From Hafnia paralvei ATCC 29927 (GTDB lineage: Bacteria; Pseudomonadota; Gammaproteobacteria; Enterobacterales; Enterobacteriaceae), in assembly GCF_001655005.1 (NCBI RefSeq), contig NZ_LXET01000025.1, positions 1-56,929 on the forward strand: DNA of 56,929 bases, read 5' to 3'. Position 1 is the first letter of the stretch, and each line of letters opens with the position of its first letter. The notes under the pieces were generated by a model. It was not told where the DNA came from. It saw only the letters and a list, made by a program, of their open reading frames with translations, and made no database searches. Shown here in pieces: positions 28,422 to 37,298 of this stretch. A program made the position numbers and the translations under genes.

Positions 28422-29562
28422 GTCTCTGTTAGCTAAGAAAAGTAAAAATTATGCAGCTGAAAAACTATGGCTAATATTATACTCTACTATATTTGTTATT
28501 GGCTTTTTATGTTACGTTTTCGGCGGTAGTGTTCTTCCTGGAGTATTTATGGTAGCCATGTTGCTATCTAGTGTGCTTGTTTTGGTTGATGGGATAAAAA
28601 AAAATGAACTATTGACTGCTGTTTTTTTTCTTTTTCTTTTTCTTTTTGGCGCATTAATTACATCAAAGGAAAGCGAGCGACTTGCAATAATTGTCAACTC
28701 ATTTATATTTTTCGCGAGTTTTTTATTGTCATGTCATTTAATAAAAAAAAGAGTTGTTGTTAATTTTTCAATATTTTCATTTTTATTTTCTCACCTGTAT
28801 TTCCTAGGTTTTGTGTTTTATTGTCTATATAAATTTGGCACCGTCAATGAAAATCTATACAACTCTATATTTGAGGGAAATAGCCGTAATATTGTATCTG
28901 CAGTTTTACTGATGACGTCTGTTTTTTTATTTTTTTCCTCATATTTATTTAAAGAAAAAGTATATTTGAGTGCACTTGTACTAGATTTGTTTTGCTCAGT
29001 TTTACTTTTTGGACGAAGCGGTATATTTCTATCTTTCGCGGTATTGCTTCTAGGAATATACGTTAAGTTTTTCAAGGGGACTTTTTTAAAGGGGGCTGTA
29101 CTATGCACGATGATAGTTTTAATTCTTTTAGTTTCTTTTGCGGTTTTGGGTTTAGATGAATTTACATCATTGCTAGATAAAACGAACATCTCGTCTGGAT
29201 TTGACACCCCAAGATTTGAAATGTGGTCTCAATATATAGAAAATATGGATATTAGTAGGTTTTTTCTAGGAGGGGATTTTTTTTATAGTCCGGCAATAAT
29301 GGCATTTAATGGAAACCCTCATAACTCATTTATAATGTTACAAAGTCGGTTTGGTATCTGTGCTATAGTACTTTTTTCAATAATGATTTATCGATTGTTT
29401 TTTTTAATTAGAACAGATGTCGTTTTGTTCTTTTTAATTATGATTTTATTTATAAGAATGTTTTTTGATGTTTTTGCTTTATTTGGCTTTTTCGACTATA
29501 TCTGGATTTGCATGCTATTCGGCTTGAGAAAAAATAATGAGGCTGTTTTCTATGAGAGATAA
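28414..29562 (+). CDS. wzy: O-antigen polymerase Wzy
   Basis: This protein of about 382 residues has 10-11 hydrophobic helices and one large periplasmic loop (around residues 240-310 with RFEMWSQYIENM and GNPHNSFIMLQSRFG), the typical shape of Wzy polymerases. NPHNSF is a recurrent motif in O-antigen ligase/polymerase proteins. Three in-frame ATGs exist; AAGG at 28401 spaces best with 28414, giving an eight-base overlap with the sialyltransferase gene. The very phenylalanine-rich, AT-rich coding sequence suggests acquired DNA. Confidence 0.82.
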   Translation: MDKSLLAKKSKNYAAEKLWLILYSTIFVIGFLCYVFGGSVLPGVFMVAMLLSSVLVLVDGIKKNELLTAVFFLFLFLFGALITSKESERLAIIVNSFIFFASFLLSCHLIKKRVVVNFSIFSFLFSHLYFLGFVFYCLYKFGTVNENLYNSIFEGNSRNIVSAVLLMTSVFLFFSSYLFKEKVYLSALVLDLFCSVLLFGRSGIFLSFAVLLLGIYVKFFKGTFLKGAVLCTMIVLILLVSFAVLGLDEFTSLLDKTNISSGFDTPRFEMWSQYIENMDISRFFLGGDFFYSPAIMAFNGNPHNSFIMLQSRFGICAIVLFSIMIYRLFFLIRTDVVLFFLIMILFIRMFFDVFALFGFFDYIWICMLFGLRKNNEAVFYER

Positions 29563-30523
29563 AAAAATACTATCTATAATAATGCCTGTATATAATGTTG
29601 AAGATTATGTTCGTGATTCTATATATAGTGTTATCTCTCAAAATGAGTTTGATGATATGGTTGAGCTAATTATTGTCAACGATGGCGCTACTGATTCTTC
29701 GGGTGAGATTATTGAGAACATTCTTGCTGTTGAGGAAAATAAAAACATAATATATCTTACTCAAGAGAACCAAGGTTTAAGCGCGGCTCGAAATACAGGT
29801 TTGAGTGTTGCACGGGGCGAGTTTATTGGGTATCTTGACTCAGATGATTTGCTTCATAGCAAATTCCTTAAAATAATTTTAAGCATTTTACTGGATAAAA
29901 ATAATGCTGATATTATTAGATATAATTATTCCTTTTTTAAGGGAGATAGATCTAATATAGATGAATCAAACTTTAAAGATACTTCCTTCTACCTAAAGAG
30001 GTTTTACGGTGAGGATATTATTAAACATGAAATTAATGATGGCTCATGGTATGCGTGGAGGCGGATTTATAAAAGAAACTTATTTGATGGCACCCTTTTC
30101 CCACAGGGAAAAAAATATGAAGATGTTATAACTATTCCGTCTATAGTCTTAAAGGCGAAAGAGTTAATCGATCTTAATATTCCTCTTGTTTATTACCGTT
30201 CTAACCCTATGGGAATAACAAAAAATACAAGCGCGAGGGAATCGTTAGATGTATTGTATTCTATTGAATGTTTTAAATATAGAGCTGTACCAAAAGGGGT
30301 AAGTGATTCATTAATCAGAGAGTTCAACCTTTCAGTTGTTAAAATATTTATAAATTTGGTGTGCTTATCTAAAAACACAAAAATGAAATTTTTATTCACT
30401 TTACACGCAATTAGATTAGGAAAGTATAATTTTCACTTCGGTGAGTATAGTAGCCTTCTGAGACATTATTTTATATGTAGGTTAAAGGGGATAATATCTA
30501 AAGCATGGAGAGCGTTAAAGTGA
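29552..30523 (+). CDS. GT2 glycosyltransferase, first
   Basis: This protein of about 323 residues is a GT-A family 2 glycosyltransferase. It opens with LSIIMPVYNVEDYVRDSI, has the nucleotide-site LIIVNDGATDSSGEI and the metal-binding acidic motif GYLDSDDLLHSKF near residue 95, and ends in a basic, amphipathic region that may touch the membrane. It adds one sugar of the O unit; donor unknown. GAGG at 29539-29542 points to the ATG at 29552, which overlaps the wzy end by 11 bases. Confidence 0.8.
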   Translation: MRDKKILSIIMPVYNVEDYVRDSIYSVISQNEFDDMVELIIVNDGATDSSGEIIENILAVEENKNIIYLTQENQGLSAARNTGLSVARGEFIGYLDSDDLLHSKFLKIILSILLDKNNADIIRYNYSFFKGDRSNIDESNFKDTSFYLKRFYGEDIIKHEINDGSWYAWRRIYKRNLFDGTLFPQGKKYEDVITIPSIVLKAKELIDLNIPLVYYRSNPMGITKNTSARESLDVLYSIECFKYRAVPKGVSDSLIREFNLSVVKIFINLVCLSKNTKMKFLFTLHAIRLGKYNFHFGEYSSLLRHYFICRLKGIISKAWRALK

Positions 30524-31377
30524 ATATTAGTGTAATCATAACAACTAAAAATAGAGAGTCACTTTTACTTCAAGCTCTAGAATCTATCTATAAACAAACG
30601 GTGAGAGTTGATGAAATTATAGTCATTGATGATGGATCATGCCGGCCTACAAATGTTCTCGGCGATGTGAAGTATATTCATAATAAAATAAGCCTTGGGA
30701 CTGCAGCAGCAAGAAATTTAGGCATGAGTCTAGCCAGAGGAGATATCTTGTTTTTTCTTGATGATGATGATATCTGGCTATCAGAACATGTTGCATCTCA
30801 TTGTGAGATATTTTGCGAAAATGAAAATATCGGTCTGTGCGTCTCTATGAAAAACATATTTTTTTCTGATGATAAAAAAATATTAAGAACAACAGGGCCC
30901 GTTAAACAAAAGAATATTTTTTCTAGCAATTTTATTGGCGGCCCTAGTTCTGTATCTATACGAAAGAAATTTGCTGTTGAGTTAGGAGGCTTTCAACCTC
31001 AATTGAAAGCTATGGAGGATTATGAGTATTGGATTAGATTTTGCTTAAAATACTCGTCAGACTCTATTGCAATATTGAATGCTCCTACAATAATGTATCG
31101 AGTATCAGCTAATAAGAACTCTAATGTGAGTCACCATGTATCGAATCATATAAGCGCAGCAAATTATATCTGCAAGGAATTTATCGACCAATGTAGTCGA
31201 GAAGATTATGAAAAGCTTGCACTCTACCTTGATTTCACGGTGGCTAAAACAATACATAGAATATCTTACTATAAAATGATTCTATTTTTGTTTAACTGTA
31301 AAAAAATTGATCGTCGATTTTTAAAACTATTAATCCCCTACAAAATATTAAATCTATTTGGGATTTATTCTTCGTAG
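30520..31377 (+). CDS. GT2 glycosyltransferase, second
   Basis: This family 2 glycosyltransferase of about 285 residues has ISVIITTKNRESLLLQAL, VIDDGS and the acidic motif FFLDDDDIWL near residue 85, plus MEDYEYWIRF, a common feature around the catalytic base. The sugar donor is unknown. A GTG at 30520 overlaps the preceding stop as GTGA and has GGAGAG seven bases upstream, so I prefer it; an in-frame ATG at 30505 is the alternative. Confidence 0.75.
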   Translation: MNISVIITTKNRESLLLQALESIYKQTVRVDEIIVIDDGSCRPTNVLGDVKYIHNKISLGTAAARNLGMSLARGDILFFLDDDDIWLSEHVASHCEIFCENENIGLCVSMKNIFFSDDKKILRTTGPVKQKNIFSSNFIGGPSSVSIRKKFAVELGGFQPQLKAMEDYEYWIRFCLKYSSDSIAILNAPTIMYRVSANKNSNVSHHVSNHISAANYICKEFIDQCSREDYEKLALYLDFTVAKTIHRISYYKMILFLFNCKKIDRRFLKLLIPYKILNLFGIYSS

Positions 31378-31389
31378 AAGAGATTGCAC

Positions 31390-32217
31390 ATGACTAAATA
31401 TCCTAGATTCAGTGTTCTTATGTCGGTTTATAAAAATGAAAAAGCAGATAGTTTTGATGACTGTTTAGCTAGTATTGCAGCACAGTCGTTAGCACCATCA
31501 GAGGTTGTCATTGTTTTAGATGGCCCTGTATCTGAAGATATATTGGTGCTAATCGCTAACTATCGCGATAAGCTAAATATAACTGAAGTCCCTTTAATTG
31601 AAAATGTCGGACTTGGTTCTGCGCTCAACATTGGTATGCGGTATTGCAAATCTGATGTTATCGTTAGAATGGATACAGATGACATATGTGACGCGGATAG
31701 GTTTTATAAGCAAATTAATTATATGGGCTCGAATCCAAATATAAGCCTTCTTGGCTCCGCTGTTGAAGAGTTCAATGAGGACTTTTCAATATCACACTGT
31801 GTAAAATTTTCAGTTATGGAACACAATGCGATTCTTAAGTATGCAAAAACCAGAAACCCATTTAATCATATGTCGGTCGCATTCAAGAAAGATGATATCT
31901 TATCAGTAGGTGGCTATATTGATCACAAGTATATGGAAGACTATAATCTTTGGCTAAGAGTTTTGGCCCATGGATACCAAACTCATAACTTGGAAGATGT
32001 GTTGGTTTATGTTAGAGCTGGTGACGCTATGATTTCACGGCGTAAAGGTAGAGATTATATTAAAAGTGAATATAAGCTTTTAAAGTTAAAAATAGACTTA
32101 GGTATTGATAGAAAATTTCATGCTATAATTATTTTTATTGCTAGATCCTTACCAAGGATATTACCAGTATATATTTTGAAGTATATGTATTCTTTTTTAA
32201 GAAAAAATAGGACGTAG
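31390..32217 (+). CDS. GT2 glycosyltransferase, third (AmsE-like)
   Basis: This family 2 glycosyltransferase of about 275 residues resembles the AmsE/WcaA group. It opens with FSVLMSVYKNEKADSFDDCL, has VVIVLDGPVSEDI and VGLGSALNIGMRYC, the metal site VRMDTDDICDADRF near residue 100, and MEDYNLWLRVLAHGY near residue 185. The donor sugar is unknown. The ATG at 31390, preceded by AGAAGAGA, is preferred to a TTG at 31384. It leads directly into the gnu epimerase gene after two bases. Confidence 0.8.
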   Translation: MTKYPRFSVLMSVYKNEKADSFDDCLASIAAQSLAPSEVVIVLDGPVSEDILVLIANYRDKLNITEVPLIENVGLGSALNIGMRYCKSDVIVRMDTDDICDADRFYKQINYMGSNPNISLLGSAVEEFNEDFSISHCVKFSVMEHNAILKYAKTRNPFNHMSVAFKKDDILSVGGYIDHKYMEDYNLWLRVLAHGYQTHNLEDVLVYVRAGDAMISRRKGRDYIKSEYKLLKLKIDLGIDRKFHAIIIFIARSLPRILPVYILKYMYSFLRKNRT

Positions 32218-32219
32218 TT

Positions 32220-33176
32220 ATGTTAGCTATAATCGGTGGGTCAGGTTTTATTGGGAGTCGTCTTGCTTCTCTACTTCGCTGTCATGGTGTCTCATTTAAA
32301 ATAATTGATATTAAAGAGAGTGAGATTTTTCCTGATGCGTATTGTTATGGTGATGTGACTAAAGAAACTAGCTTGGTAGACGCATTAGGAGACACAACTT
32401 GCATAATAAATTTGGCTGCTGAGCATAAAGATAACGTTCACCCTATTAGCCGTTACTATGATGTGAATGTAAAGGGGGCAGAGAATGTTTGTGCTGCAGC
32501 TGAACAGCTAGATATTGAACATATCGTTTTCACATCCTCAGTAGCAGTGTATGGATTTGTTGAAAAAGAAACTGGTGAAGATGGTGAGTTTCATCCGTTT
32601 AATGACTATGGGAAGTCAAAACTTGAGGCAGAGCATGTGTATGATGCATGGCAAGCTAAGGATTCTGATCGTACATTAGTAACAATTCGACCAACCGTTG
32701 TATTTGGTGAAAACAATCGAGGTAATGTTTACAATTTATTCCGTCAAATTGCTTCAGGTAAGTTCTTAATGATTGGCGCTGGTAATAATCAGAAATCTAT
32801 GGCTTATGTTGAAAATATTGCAGCCTTCTTAAACTTTGCTACAACATTTGAGTCTGGTCGCCATGTGTTTAATTACATAGATAAACCTGATTTTACAATG
32901 AATGAACTGACTGATGTTATTTGTACGGCATTGCATCGAAAAAAGAATAATATTCGCATCCCATATGCGGTTGGTATTACTGGAGGGTATTGTTTAGATC
33001 TACTGTCGAAGATCACGGGAAAAGAATTCCCAGTGAGTAGTATCCGAGTTAAAAAATTCTGTGCTCGCACTCAATTCAAGTCTAACAATATTGCGGCAAC
33101 AGGTTTCAAGGCTCCAGTGACTCTTGAACAAGGAATTGCGAATACAGTACGCCATGAATTCTTGGAAAAACACTAA
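32220..33176 (+). CDS. gnu: Undecaprenyl-PP-GlcNAc 4-epimerase Gnu
   Basis: This 318-residue SDR epimerase has the NAD motif IIGGSGFIGSRLA, the catalytic Ser near FTSSVAVYGF and the YGKSK motif (YxxxK) near residue 142. It tracks E. coli O157 Gnu (Z3206) closely: NLAAEHKDNVHPISRYYDVN, RPTVVFGENNRGNVYNL, KSMAYVENIA and ITGGYCLDLLSKITGKEFPV. Gnu epimerises GlcNAc-PP-undecaprenol to GalNAc-PP-undecaprenol, so the O unit should start with GalNAc after WecA action. It is the last O-specific gene; galF starts one base after the stop. Confidence 0.85.
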   Translation: MLAIIGGSGFIGSRLASLLRCHGVSFKIIDIKESEIFPDAYCYGDVTKETSLVDALGDTTCIINLAAEHKDNVHPISRYYDVNVKGAENVCAAAEQLDIEHIVFTSSVAVYGFVEKETGEDGEFHPFNDYGKSKLEAEHVYDAWQAKDSDRTLVTIRPTVVFGENNRGNVYNLFRQIASGKFLMIGAGNNQKSMAYVENIAAFLNFATTFESGRHVFNYIDKPDFTMNELTDVICTALHRKKNNIRIPYAVGITGGYCLDLLSKITGKEFPVSSIRVKKFCARTQFKSNNIAATGFKAPVTLEQGIANTVRHEFLEKH

Positions 33177-33177
33177 A

Positions 33178-34086
33178 ATGACTAATCTAAAAGCTGTCAT
33201 CCCCGTCGCTGGCCTTGGTATGAAAATGCTGCCAGCGACCAAAGCAATTCCGAAAGAACTTCTGCCGATCGTTGATATTCCTCTGATTCAGAAGATCGTT
33301 AACGAGTGTGTTGCTGCTGGCATCAAAGAAATTGTATTGGTGACTAACTCATCCAAGAATGCTATCGAAAACCACTTCGATACTTCTTATGAGCTTGAAG
33401 CTTTGTTGGAAGCGCGTGTTAAGCGCCAGTTATTGGCAGAAGTGCAGTCCATTTGCCCTAAAGGTGTCACAATCAATAGCGTGCGTCAGCATAAGCAACT
33501 GGGGTTAGGGCATGCCATTCTCTGTGCCAAACCGTTAGTGGGCAACAATCCATTCGTTGTAGTGCTGCCAGATATTCTGCTCGATGAGTCAACTTTTGAT
33601 GCTGCGAGTGAGAACCTAGCGGCTATGGTTGAGCGCTTTAAAGAAACTGGCCGTAGTCAGGTTCTTGTGCAGTCAACGCCTATCGAGGCCTTGTCTGAGT
33701 ATTCCGTTATTAATTGTGATAATGAAGTCCTAGAGCCAGGCCAAACGGCGCGCATGACCTCTATCGTTGAAAAACCTGAGAATGCAGAGATGTATAACTC
33801 TGATTTATCAGCAGTAGGCCGCTACGTTCTCTCTGGTTCAATATGGCCTATTCTTGAAACCACGGGTTATGGTGCGTGGGAACGTATTCAGCTTTCTGAT
33901 GCCATTGCAACGATGTTGCAACATCTACCTGTTGAGGCTTATCGGTTAGTCGGTAAGGCGTACAACTGCGGTGAGAAGCTTGGTTATGCTGAGGCGTTTG
34001 TTGCATATGGACTAAATCACCCATCGCAGGGGAAAGAATTTAGAAACTGGTTAAAAACAGTGCAGACATCCCTGCATAAGAAGTAA
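33178..34086 (+). CDS. galF: GalF-like UTP-glucose-1-phosphate uridylyltransferase homologue
   Basis: This 302-residue protein belongs to the GalU/GalF family, which makes UDP-glucose. It begins LKAVIPVAGLGMKMLPATKA; the GalU signature GLGTRM is altered to GLGMKM, as in GalF (GLGMHM), which has weak activity and modulates GalU. The rest is conserved (IENHFDTSYELEALLE, LGLGHAILCAKP, VGRYVLSG, YNCGEKLGYAEAF). The true start is the ATG at 33178, one base after gnu. Codon use here returns to the chromosomal norm. In E. coli galF lies upstream of the O genes; here it is downstream. Confidence 0.85.
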   Translation: MTNLKAVIPVAGLGMKMLPATKAIPKELLPIVDIPLIQKIVNECVAAGIKEIVLVTNSSKNAIENHFDTSYELEALLEARVKRQLLAEVQSICPKGVTINSVRQHKQLGLGHAILCAKPLVGNNPFVVVLPDILLDESTFDAASENLAAMVERFKETGRSQVLVQSTPIEALSEYSVINCDNEVLEPGQTARMTSIVEKPENAEMYNSDLSAVGRYVLSGSIWPILETTGYGAWERIQLSDAIATMLQHLPVEAYRLVGKAYNCGEKLGYAEAFVAYGLNHPSQGKEFRNWLKTVQTSLHKK

Positions 34087-34184
34087 TGTAGTGACATATA
34101 TATTTTAGTTAAACCTTTTTTCAACAAGCTTGTAGAAAGCCTCGTGAATTAGTAACGAATTGATATCGGCGTCTGTTCACGACC

Positions 34185-34232
34185 CTATACAACGGGGTAG
34201 AGTATATTCAATCTCTCTACTCTGTCGTATAG
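34185..34232 (+). promoter_or_regulatory. Long hairpin in the ugd leader
   Basis: CTATACAACGGGGTAGAG (34185-34202) pairs with CTCTACTCTGTCGTATAG (34215-34232) around a 12-base AT-rich loop: 15 Watson-Crick pairs, two G-U pairs and one mismatch. No T run follows, so it is not a plain terminator. The right arm ends inside the AGGAAAAG ribosome site of ugd (start at 34239). It could limit translation or protect the mRNA 5' end. Confidence 0.6.
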
Positions 34233-34238
34233 GAAAAG

Positions 34239-35405
34239 ATGAAAATAGCAATCAGTGGTACAGGCTATGTTGGGCTTTCTAATGGCATTTTGATTTCTCA
34301 GCACCACGAGGTTGTGGCATTAGATATTCTCGAGTCAAAAGTTAATCTGTTGAACCAGAAAAAATCACCGATTTCCGATCTGGAGATAGAAAATTATCTG
34401 ACCAATAAACCCCTTAATTTCCGTGCAACGATCGACAAAGAAGACGCTTACCAAGGTGCTGATTTTGTCATTATTGCTACTCCGACCGATTACGACCCTA
34501 AAACTAATTACTTTAATACCTCGTCGGTTGAGTCTGTGATTAAAGACGTGATGGCTATTAATCCTAACGCGGTAATGGTGATCAAATCGACGGTACCGGT
34601 TGGCTATACGCAGAAAATTCGTGAAGAGTTGGGTGTTGAAAATATCTTCTTCTCGCCAGAATTCTTGCGAGAAGGGCGCGCGCTTTACGATAATCTTCAT
34701 CCTTCCCGTATTGTGATTGGTGAGCGTTCTGAGCGTGCAGAAAAATTTGCTGCGCTGCTGGTTGAAGGCGCGATTAAAGAAGATATTAAGGTTCTCTTTA
34801 CGGACTCCACTGAAGCTGAAGCAATCAAGCTGTTTGCCAACACTTATTTGGCTATGCGTGTTGCGTACTTCAATGAGCTTGATAGCTATGCAGAAGCTCT
34901 TGGCTTAAACACGCGTCAGATTATTGATGGCGTATGTTTAGACCCTCGTATCGGTAATCACTACAACAATCCATCGTTTGGCTACGGCGGCTACTGCTTG
35001 CCGAAAGATACTAAGCAATTGCTTGCTAACTATTCGTCAGTGCCGAATAATCTTATCGGCGCCATTGTGGATGCCAACCGTACGCGTAAGGACTTTATCG
35101 CTGAGTCCGTGTTATCGCATCATCCTAAGACGGTGGGTATTTATCGCCTTATCATGAAAAGTGGTTCAGATAACTTCCGAGCCTCCTCCATCCAAGGGAT
35201 CATGAAGCGCATCAAAGCGAAAGGTGTAGAGGTCGTTATTTATGAACCTGTGATGGAAGAAGATACTTTCTTTAACTCGCAGGTTATGCGCGATCTGGAT
35301 GCGTTTAAAGCGCGTTCTGATGTGATTATCTCTAACCGTATGGATGAGCAATTGGCCGATGTTGCGGATAAAGTGTATACCCGTGACCTGTTCGGCGGTG
35401 ATTAA
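34239..35405 (+). CDS. ugd: UDP-glucose 6-dehydrogenase
   Basis: This 388-residue enzyme oxidises UDP-glucose twice to UDP-glucuronate, using NAD. It has the Rossmann motif ISGTGYVGLSNG, the TPTDYD and KSTVPVGYT segments, FFSPEFLREGRAL, and the catalytic cysteine in YGGYCLPKDTKQL near residue 253. The length matches E. coli Ugd. UDP-glucuronate serves capsule synthesis and lipid A aminoarabinose; in E. coli ugd is under PmrA, Rcs and PhoP control. A strong hairpin borders its ribosome site, and a terminator follows at 35442-35467. Confidence 0.96.
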   Translation: MKIAISGTGYVGLSNGILISQHHEVVALDILESKVNLLNQKKSPISDLEIENYLTNKPLNFRATIDKEDAYQGADFVIIATPTDYDPKTNYFNTSSVESVIKDVMAINPNAVMVIKSTVPVGYTQKIREELGVENIFFSPEFLREGRALYDNLHPSRIVIGERSERAEKFAALLVEGAIKEDIKVLFTDSTEAEAIKLFANTYLAMRVAYFNELDSYAEALGLNTRQIIDGVCLDPRIGNHYNNPSFGYGGYCLPKDTKQLLANYSSVPNNLIGAIVDANRTRKDFIAESVLSHHPKTVGIYRLIMKSGSDNFRASSIQGIMKRIKAKGVEVVIYEPVMEEDTFFNSQVMRDLDAFKARSDVIISNRMDEQLADVADKVYTRDLFGGD

Positions 35406-35441
35406 TCCTTTAGAATTAGCCCAGTTAGGTAACGTAATTGT

Positions 35442-35467
35442 AAAAGCCCGCTTGCGGGCTTTTTTTA
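35442..35467 (+). terminator. Terminator after ugd
   Basis: AAAAGCCCGC-TT-GCGGGC stem followed by T7. Confidence 0.92.
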
Positions 35468-35636
35468 TATTTTAAACTCACAGTTTTAGCAAACGTATGC
35501 GTACACCTTCTGAACGCTTGAAACATCTATCGCATCAATCGCTATCCCATTAATAGCAAGCTGAGTTAACATAGCTGCCACACATGTGCTGTGAGGAGAG
35601 TCCTCGCAGGTATCATCCCTTAGACAGGAGTTTCCA

Positions 35637-37049
35637 ATGTCCAAACAACAGATCGGCGTTGTCGGTATGGCAGTGATGGGGCGTAACCTTGCGCTCAACA
35701 TCGAAAGCCGCGGTTATACCGTATCCATCTTTAACCGTTCCACGGACAAGACCGACGAAGTCGTTGCTGAGAACCCGGGCAAGAATTTGGTGCCGTTCTA
35801 TACGGTGCAGGAGTTTGTTGAGTCCCTTGAGAAGCCTCGTCGTATCCTGTTGATGGTGAAGGCTGGTGAAGCTACCGATAAGACTATCGACTCTCTGAAA
35901 CCTTATCTGGAAAAAGGCGACATCCTGATCGATGGCGGTAATACTTTCTTCCAAGACACCATTCGTCGTAACCGAGAATTGTCGGCTGAAGGCTTCAACT
36001 TTATCGGTACCGGCGTATCCGGTGGTGAAGAGGGCGCTTTGAAAGGGCCATCCATCATGCCTGGCGGTCAGAAGCATGCCTATGAGCTGGTAGCCCCAAT
36101 CCTCAAGAAGATTGCAGCGGTTGCTGAAGATGGCGAAGCGTGCGTCACCTACATCGGTTCCGATGGTGCGGGTCACTACGTAAAAATGGTTCACAACGGC
36201 ATTGAATATGGCGATATGCAGCTGATTGCTGAAGCTTATTCTCTGCTGAAGCATGGTCTGAATATGTCTAACGACGATCTGGCCAGCACCTTTACCGAAT
36301 GGAATAAAGGTGAACTGAATAGCTACCTGATCGACATCACCAAAGATATCTTCACTAAAAAAGATGAAGACGGTAAATATCTGGTTGATGTGATTCTGGA
36401 CGAAGCTGCTAACAAAGGCACCGGTAAATGGACCAGCCAGAGTTCTCTAGATCTGGGCGAGCCACTGTCGTTGATCACTGAATCTGTCTTCGCTCGTTAT
36501 ATCTCTTCCTTGAAAGATCAGCGTGTTGCCGCATCTAAAGTACTTTCAGGACCTAAAGCACAGGTATTCAGCGGTGATAAAGCTGAGTTCATTGAAAAAG
36601 TACGCCGTGCGCTGTATCTGGGCAAAATCGTTTCTTATGCTCAGGGCTTCTCCCAGCTACGCGCTGCGTCGGAAGAATATAAGTGGGATCTGAACTACGG
36701 TGAAATCGCTAAGATTTTCCGCGCTGGCTGCATCATTCGCGCGCAGTTCCTGCAGAAAATCACCGATGCTTACGCTCAAGATGCTTCGATCGCTAACCTG
36801 CTGTTGGCGCCGTACTTCAAGCAAATCGCCGATGAATACCAGCAAGCGCTGCGTGACGTCGTCTCTTACGCGGTACAAAACGGTATTCCAACACCAACCT
36901 TCTCAGCGGCTATCTCTTACTACGATAGCTACCGCTCAGCCGTACTGCCTGCCAACCTGATTCAGGCGCAGCGCGACTACTTCGGTGCGCATACTTATAA
37001 GCGTACTGATAAAGAAGGTGTATTCCACACTGAGTGGCTGCAAGACTAA
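35637..37049 (+). CDS. gnd: 6-phosphogluconate dehydrogenase, decarboxylating
   Basis: This 470-residue enzyme of the pentose phosphate pathway makes ribulose-5-phosphate, CO2 and NADPH. It opens with IGVVGMAVMGRNLALNIES (NADP site), has the signature IGTGVSGGEEGALKGPSIMP, catalytic KMVHNGIEYGDMQLIAEAY, and the C-terminal RDYFGAHTYKR. Length and sequence match the enterobacterial enzyme. gnd is the usual right border of enterobacterial O-antigen loci. A terminator follows at 37078-37101. No wzz or his gene follows, unlike E. coli. Confidence 0.97.
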   Translation: MSKQQIGVVGMAVMGRNLALNIESRGYTVSIFNRSTDKTDEVVAENPGKNLVPFYTVQEFVESLEKPRRILLMVKAGEATDKTIDSLKPYLEKGDILIDGGNTFFQDTIRRNRELSAEGFNFIGTGVSGGEEGALKGPSIMPGGQKHAYELVAPILKKIAAVAEDGEACVTYIGSDGAGHYVKMVHNGIEYGDMQLIAEAYSLLKHGLNMSNDDLASTFTEWNKGELNSYLIDITKDIFTKKDEDGKYLVDVILDEAANKGTGKWTSQSSLDLGEPLSLITESVFARYISSLKDQRVAASKVLSGPKAQVFSGDKAEFIEKVRRALYLGKIVSYAQGFSQLRAASEEYKWDLNYGEIAKIFRAGCIIRAQFLQKITDAYAQDASIANLLLAPYFKQIADEYQQALRDVVSYAVQNGIPTPTFSAAISYYDSYRSAVLPANLIQAQRDYFGAHTYKRTDKEGVFHTEWLQD

Positions 37050-37077
37050 TGTTCTGAGTTTTGAACATAAATCAAAG

Positions 37078-37101
37078 ATCCGGGCTTGCCCGGATTTTTT
37101 T
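37078..37101 (+). terminator. Terminator after gnd
   Basis: ATCCGGGC-TT-GCCCGGAT stem followed by T6-7. Confidence 0.92.
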
Positions 37102-37298
37102 GCTTTAAAAAAGACCGTTTGCGCAAAAACGCAGCATTTGGTCATCTTTATTCACCATTCAATGTGTTTTTATCATATTGCCGACCGGCTAAACTGGGTA
37201 ATATAAAGAAAGTGAGGGGCTATACCTCGAAGCCGTGAAACGGTATCTTGTTAGTCACAGCCTGATTTGAAGTTTTCTACTTAAGCAAAGGTATCAAT

